Part shown: positions 41,857-51,017 of the stretch, in pieces | Position numbering within the stretch: position 1 is the stretch's first letter | Layout: each line of letters starts with the position of its first letter | DNA from: Thiogranum sp. | GTDB taxonomy: Bacteria > Pseudomonadota > Gammaproteobacteria > DSM-19610 | Assembly (NCBI GenBank): GCA_030148805.1 | Contig: JASBSS010000026.1 | Coordinates: forward strand, 124,001 to 188,000 | Direction: 5' to 3' | DNA: 64,000 nucleotides | The notes under the pieces: model-generated | Told to the model about the DNA's origin: nothing | Seen by the model: only the letters and a program-made list of their open reading frames with translations | The model's database searches: none | Translations under genes and position numbers: made by a program

Positions 41857-44157
41857 TCAACCCGGGTCGCGCCATAGACGCGGCCGGGCGCGGCGCCAGC
41901 CCTGGACGTGCAGTGGCCCTCCGGCCTCGATACGCACGCTGATCGCACCCCGGGTGGCGGAGTTGATACCGCGGGAACCGGCGCGCGCGTAGCGCGCGAG
42001 AACTTCGGCGTGGGGAAAGCCGAAGCGATTGCGATAGCCGGTGGCAAACAGGACCCAGGCGGGCTCCACCGCGGCGACGAACGGCTCGGTGGAGGAACGC
42101 TTGCTGCCGTGGTGAGGCGCGATCAGGATATCGGCGGCCAGCCCTCCTCGGCAGCACCCCACCAGCGCCAGCTCGGTGGCCAGGCCGATGTCGCCGGGCA
42201 GCAATGCCGCGCGCCCGTCGGCGGCGGAGACCTTCAATACGCAGGAAAAGGCATTGTCGTCGCTGGAAACGGGCGCGGCGCGCAGATACTCGAAGCTCAC
42301 CCCGTCCCACTTCCAGCCGGGCTGCCGGTGGCAGTCTTGCGCCGCCGCCCAGTCGATTTTGCCCGGTTGTCCGGCGTGAATGCCGGCGCCGGGGAATTTT
42401 CCGATCAGTGCGCGCGCCCCGCCACTGTGGTCGTTGTCGCTGTGGCTGATCACCAGGAGATCCAGTTGTCGCCGGCCGCGATGGCGCAGAAACGGCGCCA
42501 CGATCTCACGGCCACTGTCGAAACCGCCGGCAAACGCCGGACCGGCGTCATAGACGAGAACGTGCGCGTGGGTTTCCATCACCACGGCCAGCCCCTGCCC
42601 CACGTCCAGCAGGGTCAGCCACAGATCGCCGGGCGCGGGACGCGGCGCGGCGGGCGCGCTGAGCAAGGGCAGGATGAGCAGCGGTGAAAGCGCGCGCAGA
42701 CCCGTCGCGACCGCCGCGGTGGCCAGTCCCGTCGCCAGCACCAGCAGCCCCAGCGTCCCGGGGGCGACGGCGGGCGCCGGCCACATCAGATCGCCGCTCG
42801 CGGCGAGCGTTTCCAGCACGGCCCAAAGACCCTGCAGCGACCAGGCCGCCAGCGACAGCGGGAGCTGGGCCAAGGCCGGGGCCAGCGGCAATACCAACAG
42901 GCCCAACAGCAGCGGTGGCACCAGGAGAAACCCGACCCAGGGAACGGCGATGAGGTTAGCCACCGGCGCGAGCAAAGACACCTGACCGAACCACACCCAC
43001 ACCAGGGGGGTCAGCGCAACGAGCAGCCCCAGTTGCAGACGCAGCGCCTGGCGCCAGCGTGAGCGCCGGCCACGCCATCCCAGCGACAGAAACAGGAGGA
43101 CAGCCACGGCGGTGAACGACAGCCAGAAGCCCGCGCTGAGCACCGCCAAGGGCCGCGTCAGCAACACCGTCCACAGCGCGAGGGCGAACACTCGCCAGGG
43201 TTGCGCGACACCGCTGATGACGATCGCGAGCATCCACAGCGCGCTCATCAAGGCCGCCCGTTGTGCCGGTACCTGAAATCCTGAAAGCAAGGCATAGGCC
43301 AGGGCGGCCGTGAGCGCGCTCACGGCCGCCGCGCGCGGCGCGGCGATCCAGCGTGCCCCGCCCAGCCAGCGCCACAGCCGTTGCATGAGCACGAACACCA
43401 GGCCGGCCACCCAGCCGATGTGCAACCCCGAGATCGCCAGCAGATGACTGGTTCCGGTAGCCTGCAGCACTCGCCATTGGTGGGTCGACATCGCCGAACG
43501 ATCGCCCAACGCCAGCGCCCGCAGCAGGGCCAGGGGGCCGGAAGCGACCGCCAGCCGCCCCAAGGCGTCCGCGGCAAGCCCGCGCAGCGACCGCCAGGGC
43601 GGCGCCCGGGCGGCACGCAGACGCCGGTTGGACGCCGCCGGGCGGACGTAACCCGTGGCGCGGATTCCTTGAGCGAACAACCAGCGTTCGTAATCGAAGC
43701 CGACCGGGTTGGCCAGGCCATGGGGTCTTTTCAGGCGCACCCACAGTTGCCAGCGCTCGCCGGCGCGCATTGGCGGCGCGTCGCGATACCATACCAGCCG
43801 CAGCGACAGTGAAACCGGCTCCCAACGTCCTTGCCGGCGCCATGACTCCAGCCGGAAACGCAGGCGCAAGCGATCGTGCGCGAGCCGCTCGGGCAGCGCC
43901 TGGATGCTGCCGCGCACCTCCAGTGTCTGTCCTTCCATCTCAGCCGGCAATGAAGCGGCGACGGTGACCAGCGCACGCCATCCCGCCCAACAGAATCCGG
44001 CCAGCAGCAACAGCGGCCACCGGCTCAGGCGTCGACGCCAATACCAGGCCGGCAGTAGCAACAAGGAAACCACGCCCAGCGTGCCCGCCCCCGGCAGGCG
44101 CTGGAGGCCAAGCAGCAGACAGATTCCGGCGAGGAAAGTCAGTGCGCAAGCGAGCAT
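41857..44157 (-). CDS. comEC: ComEC/Rec2 DNA-uptake channel protein
   Basis: 766 aa. Layout: N-terminal membrane helices and an OB-like periplasmic region (about 60-200), the multi-helix Competence domain (about 215-500, HLLAISGLHIGWVAGLVF), and a C-terminal metallo-beta-lactamase-like domain with SHSDNDHSGGARAL and APHHGSKRSSTEPF. In competent bacteria it carries single-stranded DNA through the inner membrane. All three parts and the catalytic-type His/Asp motif are intact. A CRP-like site and a palindrome lie upstream of the start, at 44179-44213. Confidence 0.92.
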   Translation of the reverse strand: MLACALTFLAGICLLLGLQRLPGAGTLGVVSLLLLPAWYWRRRLSRWPLLLLAGFCWAGWRALVTVAASLPAEMEGQTLEVRGSIQALPERLAHDRLRLRFRLESWRRQGRWEPVSLSLRLVWYRDAPPMRAGERWQLWVRLKRPHGLANPVGFDYERWLFAQGIRATGYVRPAASNRRLRAARAPPWRSLRGLAADALGRLAVASGPLALLRALALGDRSAMSTHQWRVLQATGTSHLLAISGLHIGWVAGLVFVLMQRLWRWLGGARWIAAPRAAAVSALTAALAYALLSGFQVPAQRAALMSALWMLAIVISGVAQPWRVFALALWTVLLTRPLAVLSAGFWLSFTAVAVLLFLSLGWRGRRSRWRQALRLQLGLLVALTPLVWVWFGQVSLLAPVANLIAVPWVGFLLVPPLLLGLLVLPLAPALAQLPLSLAAWSLQGLWAVLETLAASGDLMWPAPAVAPGTLGLLVLATGLATAAVATGLRALSPLLILPLLSAPAAPRPAPGDLWLTLLDVGQGLAVVMETHAHVLVYDAGPAFAGGFDSGREIVAPFLRHRGRRQLDLLVISHSDNDHSGGARALIGKFPGAGIHAGQPGKIDWAAAQDCHRQPGWKWDGVSFEYLRAAPVSSDDNAFSCVLKVSAADGRAALLPGDIGLATELALVGCCRGGLAADILIAPHHGSKRSSTEPFVAAVEPAWVLFATGYRNRFGFPHAEVLARYARAGSRGINSATRGAISVRIEAGGPLHVQGWRRARPRLWRDPG

Positions 44158-44178
44158 CCGATCCCTGGGCTCTGTGTG

Positions 44179-44195
44179 AATGACATCCTGTCATT
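44179..44195. promoter_or_regulatory. 17-bp palindrome near comEC
   Basis: AATGACA-TCC-TGTCATT has perfect 7-bp arms. It lies 22 bp upstream of the comEC start and directly beside the CRP-like site. It may be the operator of an unknown dimeric regulator. Confidence 0.4.
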
Positions 44196-44197
44196 GT

Positions 44198-44213
44198 TGT
44201 GAAGCCGATCACA
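44198..44213. promoter_or_regulatory. CRP/Vfr-type binding site
   Basis: TGTGAAGCCGATCACA matches the CRP consensus TGTGA-N6-TCACA exactly. Its centre is about 40 bp before a start site inferred from TAGGCT (44234-44239), which is class II spacing for the downstream outer-membrane gene at 44273. It also lies 41 bp upstream of the comEC start. Confidence 0.55.
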
Positions 44214-44272
44214 CGTCGGTGACGCCTCTATGGTAGGCTAGGCCGCTATCTGTCACAAGGAGAGTTTTTTCC

Positions 44273-45028
44273 ATGCGCTATTTGTTGTTTCCCCTGCTTT
44301 GCCTGGGCGTTGTCGTCTCCTCCGCCCGGGCGGACGTCATCGGTATCTGGGCGGGCGCGAACTACTGGAACTACGATATCAGCGGCACCGCCCGCTATCG
44401 CAGCAATAACCGCAGTGACGACGTCGACGTCAACGACGACCTGGGCTACAACGACGGATCCTCGCCGGTGATATACGCCGCGCTGGAGCATCCGCTGCCG
44501 CTGCTGCCCAACCTACGACTGATGTACACGGATATCGATGAAAGCGCTTCCGGTGTGCTCAGCCGGACGGTGACTTTCGGCAACACCACCTTCACCGCCA
44601 GCGAGCCGGTGACCAGCAGCGTGTCGTTGAAGCAAACGGATATCACGCTTTACTACAGCCCCTTGGACAACATCGCCAATCTGGATCTGGGTCTGACACT
44701 GAGATACATCGATAGTCAGACACGCATTACCGGCCAGAGCTCGGGCAGCGAACAGGCCAAGCTCTCGGCCTGGGTGCCGATGGCCTACGCCGGTGTCGGC
44801 ATCGACCTGCCACTCAGTGGGCTGGCGCTGGGCGCCGAGGGCTCGGCCGTGGCCTACAGCGGCAGCCACCTCTACGATTTCACCGTGCGCGCAACGTATC
44901 TCACTCCCTGGCGCATCGGCATCGATCTGGGTTATCGCCAATTGCGCCTGAAGCTCGACGACATCGACAATTCGTCGGCCGATCTCGAGTTTGCCGGCCC
45001 CTATGCCGGCGCCTACCTGCACTTCTAG
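44273..45028 (+). CDS. Outer-membrane beta-barrel protein, TIGR04219 family
   Basis: 251 aa. A signal peptide (cleavage near ARAD) is followed by a barrel pattern: GIWAGANYWNYDISGTARY, RLMYTDIDES, LKQTDITLYYSP, LGLTLRYIDSQTRI and a C-terminal GAYLHF ending in Phe, typical of barrels recognised by Bam. The layout matches TIGR04219. AAGGAGAG before the ATG is strong. Its likely promoter carries the CRP-like site. The role is unknown. Confidence 0.75.
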   Translation: MRYLLFPLLCLGVVVSSARADVIGIWAGANYWNYDISGTARYRSNNRSDDVDVNDDLGYNDGSSPVIYAALEHPLPLLPNLRLMYTDIDESASGVLSRTVTFGNTTFTASEPVTSSVSLKQTDITLYYSPLDNIANLDLGLTLRYIDSQTRITGQSSGSEQAKLSAWVPMAYAGVGIDLPLSGLALGAEGSAVAYSGSHLYDFTVRATYLTPWRIGIDLGYRQLRLKLDDIDNSSADLEFAGPYAGAYLHF

Positions 45029-45053
45029 GCGAGGACTGGTAAGCTAGGCCGCA

Positions 45054-45978
45054 ATGGCCGGCTCGTCGAAAAAAGTCATCTATGCCGCTCTGATCGGAAA
45101 CGCGCTGGTCGCGGCGACCAAATTCGCCGCGGCCGCCTTCACCGGCAGCTCGGCGATGCTCTCCGAGGGGATTCACTCGCTGGTGGACACCGGCAATCAG
45201 GGGCTGTTGCTGTTCGGTTTGCGCCAGGCGCGCAAACCGCCTGACGCGCACTTCCCGTTCGGCCACGGCAAGGAAATCTATTTCTGGAGTTTCGTCGTCG
45301 CCATCCTGGTCTTCGCCCTCGGCGCCGGGGTTTTCGATCTATGAGGGGTTTCAGCACCTGCGCCATCCGGTGGCAATCACCAATCCGCTGGTCAACTACG
45401 TGGTGTTGGGGCTGGCAATGGTGTTTGAAGGTGCCGCCTGGTACTTCGCCATGAAGGAGTTTGCCCGCAGCAAGGGCAGGCTCGGCTATGTCGAGGCCGT
45501 GCAGCGCGGCAAGGACCCCACCACCTTTGTCGTGTTGTTCGAGGACTCGGCCGCCATGCTCGGCCTGATGGTGGCTTTCGCCGGGGTGGCGTTGAGTCAG
45601 GCGACCGGCCTGGCCTGGTTCGACGGCCTGGCGTCGATTCTCATCGGCCTGATTCTGGCCGGCACCGCGATCTGGCTGGCGGTGGAAACCAAGGGCCTGT
45701 TGATCGGGGAAAGCGCCAATCGCTGGATTGTCGACGGCGTGCGCGAACTGGTAACCGGATATGAGTCCGTCCGGCACGTCAACGACGTGCTCACCATGCA
45801 CATGGGACCGGAGTTCATTCTGGTGACCATCAGCGTGGACTTGCGCGACGATCTGCCGACACGCGCCGTGGAGCGCATCGTGGCCGATCTCGATTGTCAG
45901 ATCAAGGCGAACTACAGCAATGTGAAACGGGTTTTCGTCGAAGCCCGCGCGCGCGATGAAGCTACGCAGACGGATTGA
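45054..45978 (+). pseudogene. Cation diffusion facilitator transporter, interrupted by a +1 frameshift
   Basis: Two frames together encode one CDF protein of about 307 aa. The first runs from 45054 with EGIHSLVDTGNQ (helix 2, metal-site Asp) and would stop at 45344 just after GAGVFDL. The second frame carries the expected continuation SIYEGFQHLRHP and then helix 5 FEDSAAMLGLM and the C-terminal domain to 45978. Removing one T from the run TTTT at 45331-45334 restores GAGVSIYEGFQH. Otherwise the gene looks intact, so this is a recent mutation, a sequencing error in a G4T4 run, or programmed frameshifting. CDF proteins export Zn, Fe or Mn. Confidence 0.8.
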
Positions 45979-46588
45979 GCCGGCTATCGTCATCGTGTTC
46001 GTGTGTTTCGCCCTCGCCGGCCTGCTGGTGTCGTGCTCGCACGCGCCGCCGCGAAATATCGTCGACAGCTGTCGTATCTTTGAGGAGAAAAGCAGCTGGT
46101 ACGAGGCGGCTCGCGACAGTTACCAGAAATGGGGCGTGCCGATCCATGTGCAACTGGCGATCATCTATCAGGAGTCGCGCTTCGTTCACGACGCCAAGCC
46201 GCCACGCACGCGCCTGTTGTGGGTCATCCCCTGGCGGCGCCTCTCCTCGGCCTACGGTTATGGGCAGATCAAGGATTCCACCTGGAAATGGTATCTCAAG
46301 TCCACCGGCCGGCGCTGGGCCGACCGCGATGATTTCGACGACGTCGTCGATTTCATCGGCTGGTATGGCAGCATGTCCCACCGTCTGCTGGGAATCTCCA
46401 AGTGGGACGCCTACAGCCAGTATCTGGCCTACCATGAAGGTCAAGGGGGCTACCGGCGCAAGAGCTATTTGAAAAAACCCTGGTTGCAGAAGGTCGCCAG
46501 GAAAGTCGATTTGCGCGCAAAAAACTACTACGCGCAACTGAAGCGCTGCGAGGCCGACCTGGGCAAAAAGGGCTGGTGGTTTTTTTAA
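45956..46588 (+). CDS. SLT-type lytic transglycosylase lipoprotein
   Basis: 210 aa. A lipoprotein-type signal (GLLVSC, Cys27) targets it to a membrane facing the periplasm. The catalytic Glu lies in IIYQESRFVHDA, followed by AYGYGQIKDSTW and AYHEGQGGY, the SLT family-1 motifs. It cleaves peptidoglycan glycan strands with formation of 1,6-anhydro ends. The start overlaps the end of the CDF gene by 23 bp, suggesting coupled translation. Confidence 0.82.
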   Translation: MKLRRRIEPAIVIVFVCFALAGLLVSCSHAPPRNIVDSCRIFEEKSSWYEAARDSYQKWGVPIHVQLAIIYQESRFVHDAKPPRTRLLWVIPWRRLSSAYGYGQIKDSTWKWYLKSTGRRWADRDDFDDVVDFIGWYGSMSHRLLGISKWDAYSQYLAYHEGQGGYRRKSYLKKPWLQKVARKVDLRAKNYYAQLKRCEADLGKKGWWFF

Positions 46589-46613
46589 GCCCGGGCGGCG
46601 TTTCGCCCTGGTT

Positions 46614-47297
46614 TCAGGATTGCGCGAGTCTCCCGTCTTCCAGGTGCAGTACCCGGTCCATGCGGGCCGCCAGCTCGTTGTCGTGGGTGACGATGACAAA
46701 ACTGGTGTTCAGGTCCTTGTTGAGGGTCAGCATCAGCTGATACACCTGTTCGGCATTGCGCCGGTCGAGGTTGCCGGTGGGTTCGTCGGCGAGCACGCAA
46801 TCGGGTTGCGTGACCAGCGCCCGCGCCACCGCCGCGCGCTGGCGCTCGCCGCCGGAGAGTTCCCCCGGCTTGTGTCCGATGCGGGCCTCCAAGCCCACCC
46901 GCTGCAGCATCTCCAAAGCGCTCTGACGCGCCCGGGTGATTTTCGCCCCGCCGATAATCAGCGGCATGGCGACATTTTCCAGCGCGGTGAACTCGGGCAG
47001 CAGGTGATGGAACTGGTAGACAAAACCGAGGTGGCGGTTGCGCAAGCGGCTGCGCGCCGCTTCACTGAGGGTGCTGAAGGTCTGTCCCGCCAGCTGCACT
47101 TCTCCGGCAGATGGCTTGTCGAGGCCGCCCAGCAGATGGAGCAGCGTACTCTTGCCGCTACCGGAGTTTCCCACGATGGCCACTTGCTCGCCGGCGCCGA
47201 CGCTGAGATCGACCCCGCGCAACACGCTGACATCGAGACCGCCCTCGTTGAACTGGCGGGTCAGCCCGCGACAGCTCAGCACCGCGCCGCTATTCAT
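46614..47297 (-). CDS. lolD: Lipoprotein-releasing system ATP-binding protein
   Basis: 227 aa from ATG 47297. Walker [21 protein letters not shown], signature [15 protein letters not shown], Walker [13 protein letters not shown]. It powers LolC/E to release outer-membrane lipoproteins to LolA. The start overlaps the lolC end by eight bases. A longer frame to 47399 would reach into lolC and is rejected. Confidence 0.95.
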   Translation of the reverse strand: MNSGAVLSCRGLTRQFNEGGLDVSVLRGVDLSVGAGEQVAIVGNSGSGKSTLLHLLGGLDKPSAGEVQLAGQTFSTLSEAARSRLRNRHLGFVYQFHHLLPEFTALENVAMPLIIGGAKITRARQSALEMLQRVGLEARIGHKPGELSGGERQRAAVARALVTQPDCVLADEPTGNLDRRNAEQVYQLMLTLNKDLNTSFVIVTHDNELAARMDRVLHLEDGRLAQS

Positions 47298-48537
47298 AGC
47301 GCAGCGCCTCGGCCGGCTGGGTGCGCGAGGCACGCCAGGCCGGATAAAGGGTGGCGAGGAAGCTGAGCAGGAAAGCCACGCCGCCGATATGCCAGACATC
47401 GGGCCAATCGAGCTGTGACGGCAACTCGCTGATGTAATAAATGTCGGGTGGCATGAAATGCACGCCGAAGGTGTTTTCTATCGCCGGCACGATGGTTTCC
47501 ACGTTCAGCGCCAGGGCCACGCCGCCGGTTACCCCCAGCGCGGTCCCCAACAAGCCGATCAGCGCCCCTTGGACCATGAACACCCGCAGGATGGTCCCGG
47601 GCGTGGCCCCGAGGGTGCGCAGGATGGCGATGTCGGCGCGTTTGTCGGTCACCACCATCACCAGGGTGGAGACGATGTTGAAGGCCGCGACTGCCACGAT
47701 CAGCGTCAGGATGACGAACATGACGCGTTTCTCGGTCTGCACCGCGCGGAAGAAATTCGCGTGCTGGCGGGTCCAGTCCTCCACCTGCAGATTCCCGCCG
47801 AGCTGGCCGGCCAATTCGCGCGCGATCCGCGGCGCCTGGAACATGTCGGCCAGCTTGAGGCGCACCCCTGTCACCCCTTCCCCCAGCTTGAACAGTTTCT
47901 GCGCGTCGCGCAGATTGATCAGCGCCACCCCGCGGTCATATTCATACATGCCGATCTCGAAAATACCGACGACGCGAAAACGGCGCAGCCGCGGCAGAAC
48001 GCCGGCGGGGCTGAAGTTGGCCTGGGGCGTCACCATGGTGATCTGGTCGCCCACCCGGGCGCCCAGGTTGAACGCCAGTTCGCTCCCGAGAACGATGGCG
48101 TATTCGCCGGCGCGCAGCTGCGAGAGCTCGCCGGCGCGCATATGCTGTCCGACCGTGGAGACCGCCGGCTCCAGGTCCGGCAAAATACCCTTGACCAGGG
48201 CTCCGCTCACCTTGTTGCCTTTTGTGAGCATGATCTCATTTTGGACAAAAGGCGCCACGCCGACGACTTCCGGGTGCTCGCTGGCGATCGTCGCCGCGCG
48301 TTGCCAATGCTGCAGGGGTTCGCGATAGCCGCTGATGCTGGCGTGGGAGGCCATGCCGAGGATGCGGCTGCGCAGCTCCTGTTCGAAGCCGTTCATGACC
48401 GATAGCACCGTGATCAGCGCCGCCACGCCCAAAGCGATCCCGGCGATGGAAATCGACGAAATGAAGGAAATGAAATGGTTGCGGCGCTTGGCGCCGGTAT
48501 AGCGCAGGCCGATCGAAAGAGCCAGGGGTCGGAACAT
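47290..48537 (-). CDS. lolC: Lipoprotein-releasing system membrane protein LolC/LolE
   Basis: 415 aa. One N-terminal helix, a large periplasmic domain (about 45-265) and three C-terminal helices form the FtsX-like permease. Motifs: [43 protein letters not shown] near the start and [27 protein letters not shown] near residue 285. Only one LolC/E gene is present, so it may act as the homodimeric LolF type. It passes lipoproteins to LolA. Confidence 0.92.
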   Translation of the reverse strand: MFRPLALSIGLRYTGAKRRNHFISFISSISIAGIALGVAALITVLSVMNGFEQELRSRILGMASHASISGYREPLQHWQRAATIASEHPEVVGVAPFVQNEIMLTKGNKVSGALVKGILPDLEPAVSTVGQHMRAGELSQLRAGEYAIVLGSELAFNLGARVGDQITMVTPQANFSPAGVLPRLRRFRVVGIFEIGMYEYDRGVALINLRDAQKLFKLGEGVTGVRLKLADMFQAPRIARELAGQLGGNLQVEDWTRQHANFFRAVQTEKRVMFVILTLIVAVAAFNIVSTLVMVVTDKRADIAILRTLGATPGTILRVFMVQGALIGLLGTALGVTGGVALALNVETIVPAIENTFGVHFMPPDIYYISELPSQLDWPDVWHIGGVAFLLSFLATLYPAWRASRTQPAEALRYE

Positions 48538-48618
48538 GGCGCAGCATTAAATCACAAGCGCGGGCTGCCGAAAACCAATATCGACTGACTGTACTAGCGA
48601 GCGATAAGGATGGACTGC

Positions 48619-48897
48619 ATGCGACGCATCGGCATTTTGGCAATTCTGGCCCTGGGCCTGTCCGCGGGCGCGGCCAGCGGGGATACCCTGCGCCTGGGCA
48701 CGTCGGCGGCCGCCAGCGACCTGCCCCGCCCCGCCCGGGGCATGACCATGGAAAGCGTGCTGCAGCGCTTCGGCGAACCGCTCGGCCGTCGCGGCCCGGT
48801 GGGCGAACCGCCGATCACCACCTGGACGTATCCGGATTTCGTCGTCTATTTTGAGCGCGACTGGGTCATTCACGCGGTAGTCCCCCCGCACCCGTAG
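48619..48897 (+). CDS. Small exported protein with BamE/OmlA-like tail
   Basis: 92 aa from ATG 48619 (AAGGA 8 nt upstream; another ATG at 48610 has it too close). Signal peptide ends at AASGD. The mature part contains MTMESVLQRFGEPLGRRGPVGEPPITTWTYPDFVVYFERDWVIHAV, resembling small SmpA/OmlA-like folds. Function unknown. Confidence 0.55.
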   Translation: MRRIGILAILALGLSAGAASGDTLRLGTSAAASDLPRPARGMTMESVLQRFGEPLGRRGPVGEPPITTWTYPDFVVYFERDWVIHAVVPPHP

Positions 48898-48954
48898 CGC
48901 CCGGCGCCCCGCGCCGATGGCAAATCCGCGGCGCGCGTCATAGAATGCGCCGCC

Positions 48955-50019
48955 ATGTCCCACGCCACCGATTCGCCACGTCTACCCGCAGAATGGGAAC
49001 CCCAGAGCGGGGTCATGTTGACCTGGCCGCATCCTCTGGGTGCCTGGTCGGACGACCTGGAGGCGGTCGAGGCGGTCTTTCTGCGGCTGGCCGCCGCCGT
49101 CGCGCAGCGGCAGAATCTGTTGATCAACTGTCACGAGCCAGGCCTGGCCAAACGCTTGCGCGGCGCCCTGCAGGCGGCCGGCGCGCACCCGTCGCGGTTG
49201 TTTTTCCATCTGCTCGCCTCGGACGACACCTGGGCGCGCGATCACGGTCCGCTGACGGTGGTGACCGGCAGCCGGCCCCGATTGATCGACTTTCGCTTCA
49301 ATGGTTGGGGCAACAAATATCCCGCGGCGAAAGATGACGCCATCAACGCCGCGCTGGACGCCGTCGGTGCTTTCGGCGAGACACCGATGAGCGCCAGCGA
49401 CCTGGTGCTCGAGGGCGGCAGCCTCGACAGTGACGGGCGCGGCAGCTTGCTGACCACCACCTCGTGCCTGTTGCACCCGCAACGCAATCCCACGCTCACA
49501 CGTCACGACATCGAGCACCGCCTGAGGGATTGCTTGGGTGCCCGGCGGGTCTTGTGGCTGGAACACGGCTGTATCGAGGGCGACGACACCGACGGTCATA
49601 TCGACATGCTCGCGCGCTTTGTCGACCCGCATACCATCGTCTATCAGGCTTGCGACGAGCCCGACTATCGCTGTTACCGCTCGCTCCGGGCGATGCAGGC
49701 GGAACTGGAAGACCTGCGCGACCCGGACGGCCGCCCCTATCGTCTGCGGCCACTGCCCTGGCCGCGGCCCAAACACGACCGGCATGGTGCGCGCATGCCC
49801 GCCAGCTACGCCAATTTTCTGCTCATCAACGGGGCGGTGTTGCTGCCCAGTTACGCGGATGCGGCCGATGAGCAGGCCGCCGAGGTGCTCCAGGCCTGTT
49901 TTCCGGAGCGGGAGGTGGTGAGCATCGATTGTCTCCCCTTGATCGCTCAGCACGGCAGTCTGCACTGTCTGACCATGCAGTTTCCCGCGGCGGTGGGTTT
50001 TCAGACCGGCCCGCTGTAG
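48955..50019 (+). CDS. aguA: Agmatine deiminase
   Basis: 354 aa. Peptidyl-arginine-deiminase-fold enzyme that converts agmatine to N-carbamoylputrescine. Diagnostic stretches are PAEWEPQSGVMLTWPH, SDDTWARDHGPLTVV, FRFNGWGNKYPA, LEHGCIEGDDTDGHIDMLARFV and the C-terminal nucleophile Cys in HGSLHCLTMQFP. It is followed 74 bp later by aguB, so the pair gives putrescine from agmatine without arginase. Confidence 0.93.
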   Translation: MSHATDSPRLPAEWEPQSGVMLTWPHPLGAWSDDLEAVEAVFLRLAAAVAQRQNLLINCHEPGLAKRLRGALQAAGAHPSRLFFHLLASDDTWARDHGPLTVVTGSRPRLIDFRFNGWGNKYPAAKDDAINAALDAVGAFGETPMSASDLVLEGGSLDSDGRGSLLTTTSCLLHPQRNPTLTRHDIEHRLRDCLGARRVLWLEHGCIEGDDTDGHIDMLARFVDPHTIVYQACDEPDYRCYRSLRAMQAELEDLRDPDGRPYRLRPLPWPRPKHDRHGARMPASYANFLLINGAVLLPSYADAADEQAAEVLQACFPEREVVSIDCLPLIAQHGSLHCLTMQFPAAVGFQTGPL

Positions 50020-50093
50020 GCTCGCCGGCGTTTTCGTGATCGCGGGAATCTTCTAGAATCGCGGTAGCGTAGCCGCAATGGGGATGACTGGTA

Positions 50094-50990
50094 ATGAAGG
50101 CAGCAACCAACGAGCTGAAAGTCGCACTGGTCCAGATGTCCTGTCAGGCCGACAGGCGCGCGAACCTGCAGCATATCCGCGAGCGCCTGGTGGAGGCCGC
50201 CGAACAGGGTGCACGGCTGGTGCTGTTGCAGGAGCTGCACAACAGTCTGTATTTTTGTCAGTCCGAGGATCCCGCCCAGTTCGATCTGGCCGAGCCGATC
50301 CCTGGGCCGAGCAGCGACGAACTGGGCGCCCTGGCCGCCCAACTGCAGCTGGTGATCGTGGCCTCATTGTTCGAGCGCCGGGCGCCGGGGCTGTATCACA
50401 ACACCGCGGTGGTGCTGGACGATGATGGCGCTCTGGTCGGCAGATACCGCAAGATGCACATTCCCGACGATCCCGGCTATTACGAAAAATTCTATTTCAC
50501 GCCCGGTGACCTTGGTTTTGAGCCGGTGCAGACCGCGGTGGGCAAGCTCGGTGTGCTGGTATGCTGGGACCAGTGGTATCCGGAGGCCGCCCGGTTGATG
50601 GCGCTCGCCGGCGCGGATTTGCTGCTCTATCCCACGGCGATCGGGTGGGAGCCCAACGACAGCGCCGAGGAACAGCAACGGCAATTCGACGCCTGGCAGA
50701 CGGTGCAGCGCGCGCACGCGGTGGCCAACGGCCTTCCGGTGCTGGTGTGCAACCGTACCGGGCGCGAAGCGTCTCCGGCCGGGGATGGTGAAATCGAGTT
50801 CTGGGGCAGCAGCTTCGTCGCCGGTCCGCAGGGCGAGATCCTGGCGCAGGCGTCGTCCGGGCAGGCGCAGTTGTTGCTCGCGCAAGTCGATCTGGCGCGC
50901 GGCGAGCGCGTGCGCCGCCTGTGGCCTTTTCTGCGCGATCGGCGCATAGACGCCTACGCCGATTTGACCCTGCGCTACCGCGACCGCTAG
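50094..50990 (+). CDS. aguB: N-carbamoylputrescine amidohydrolase
   Basis: 298 aa. Nitrilase superfamily: catalytic Glu in LVLLQELHNS, Lys in GRYRKMHIPDDPGYYEKFYF, Cys in VLVCWDQWYPEAARLMAL. The latter two motifs are diagnostic for AguB. It hydrolyses N-carbamoylputrescine to putrescine, CO2 and ammonia, completing the aguA pathway. Confidence 0.95.
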   Translation: MKAATNELKVALVQMSCQADRRANLQHIRERLVEAAEQGARLVLLQELHNSLYFCQSEDPAQFDLAEPIPGPSSDELGALAAQLQLVIVASLFERRAPGLYHNTAVVLDDDGALVGRYRKMHIPDDPGYYEKFYFTPGDLGFEPVQTAVGKLGVLVCWDQWYPEAARLMALAGADLLLYPTAIGWEPNDSAEEQQRQFDAWQTVQRAHAVANGLPVLVCNRTGREASPAGDGEIEFWGSSFVAGPQGEILAQASSGQAQLLLAQVDLARGERVRRLWPFLRDRRIDAYADLTLRYRDR

Positions 50991-51017
50991 ATTAGGCCGA
51001 AAAACAAAGGAACCGGC

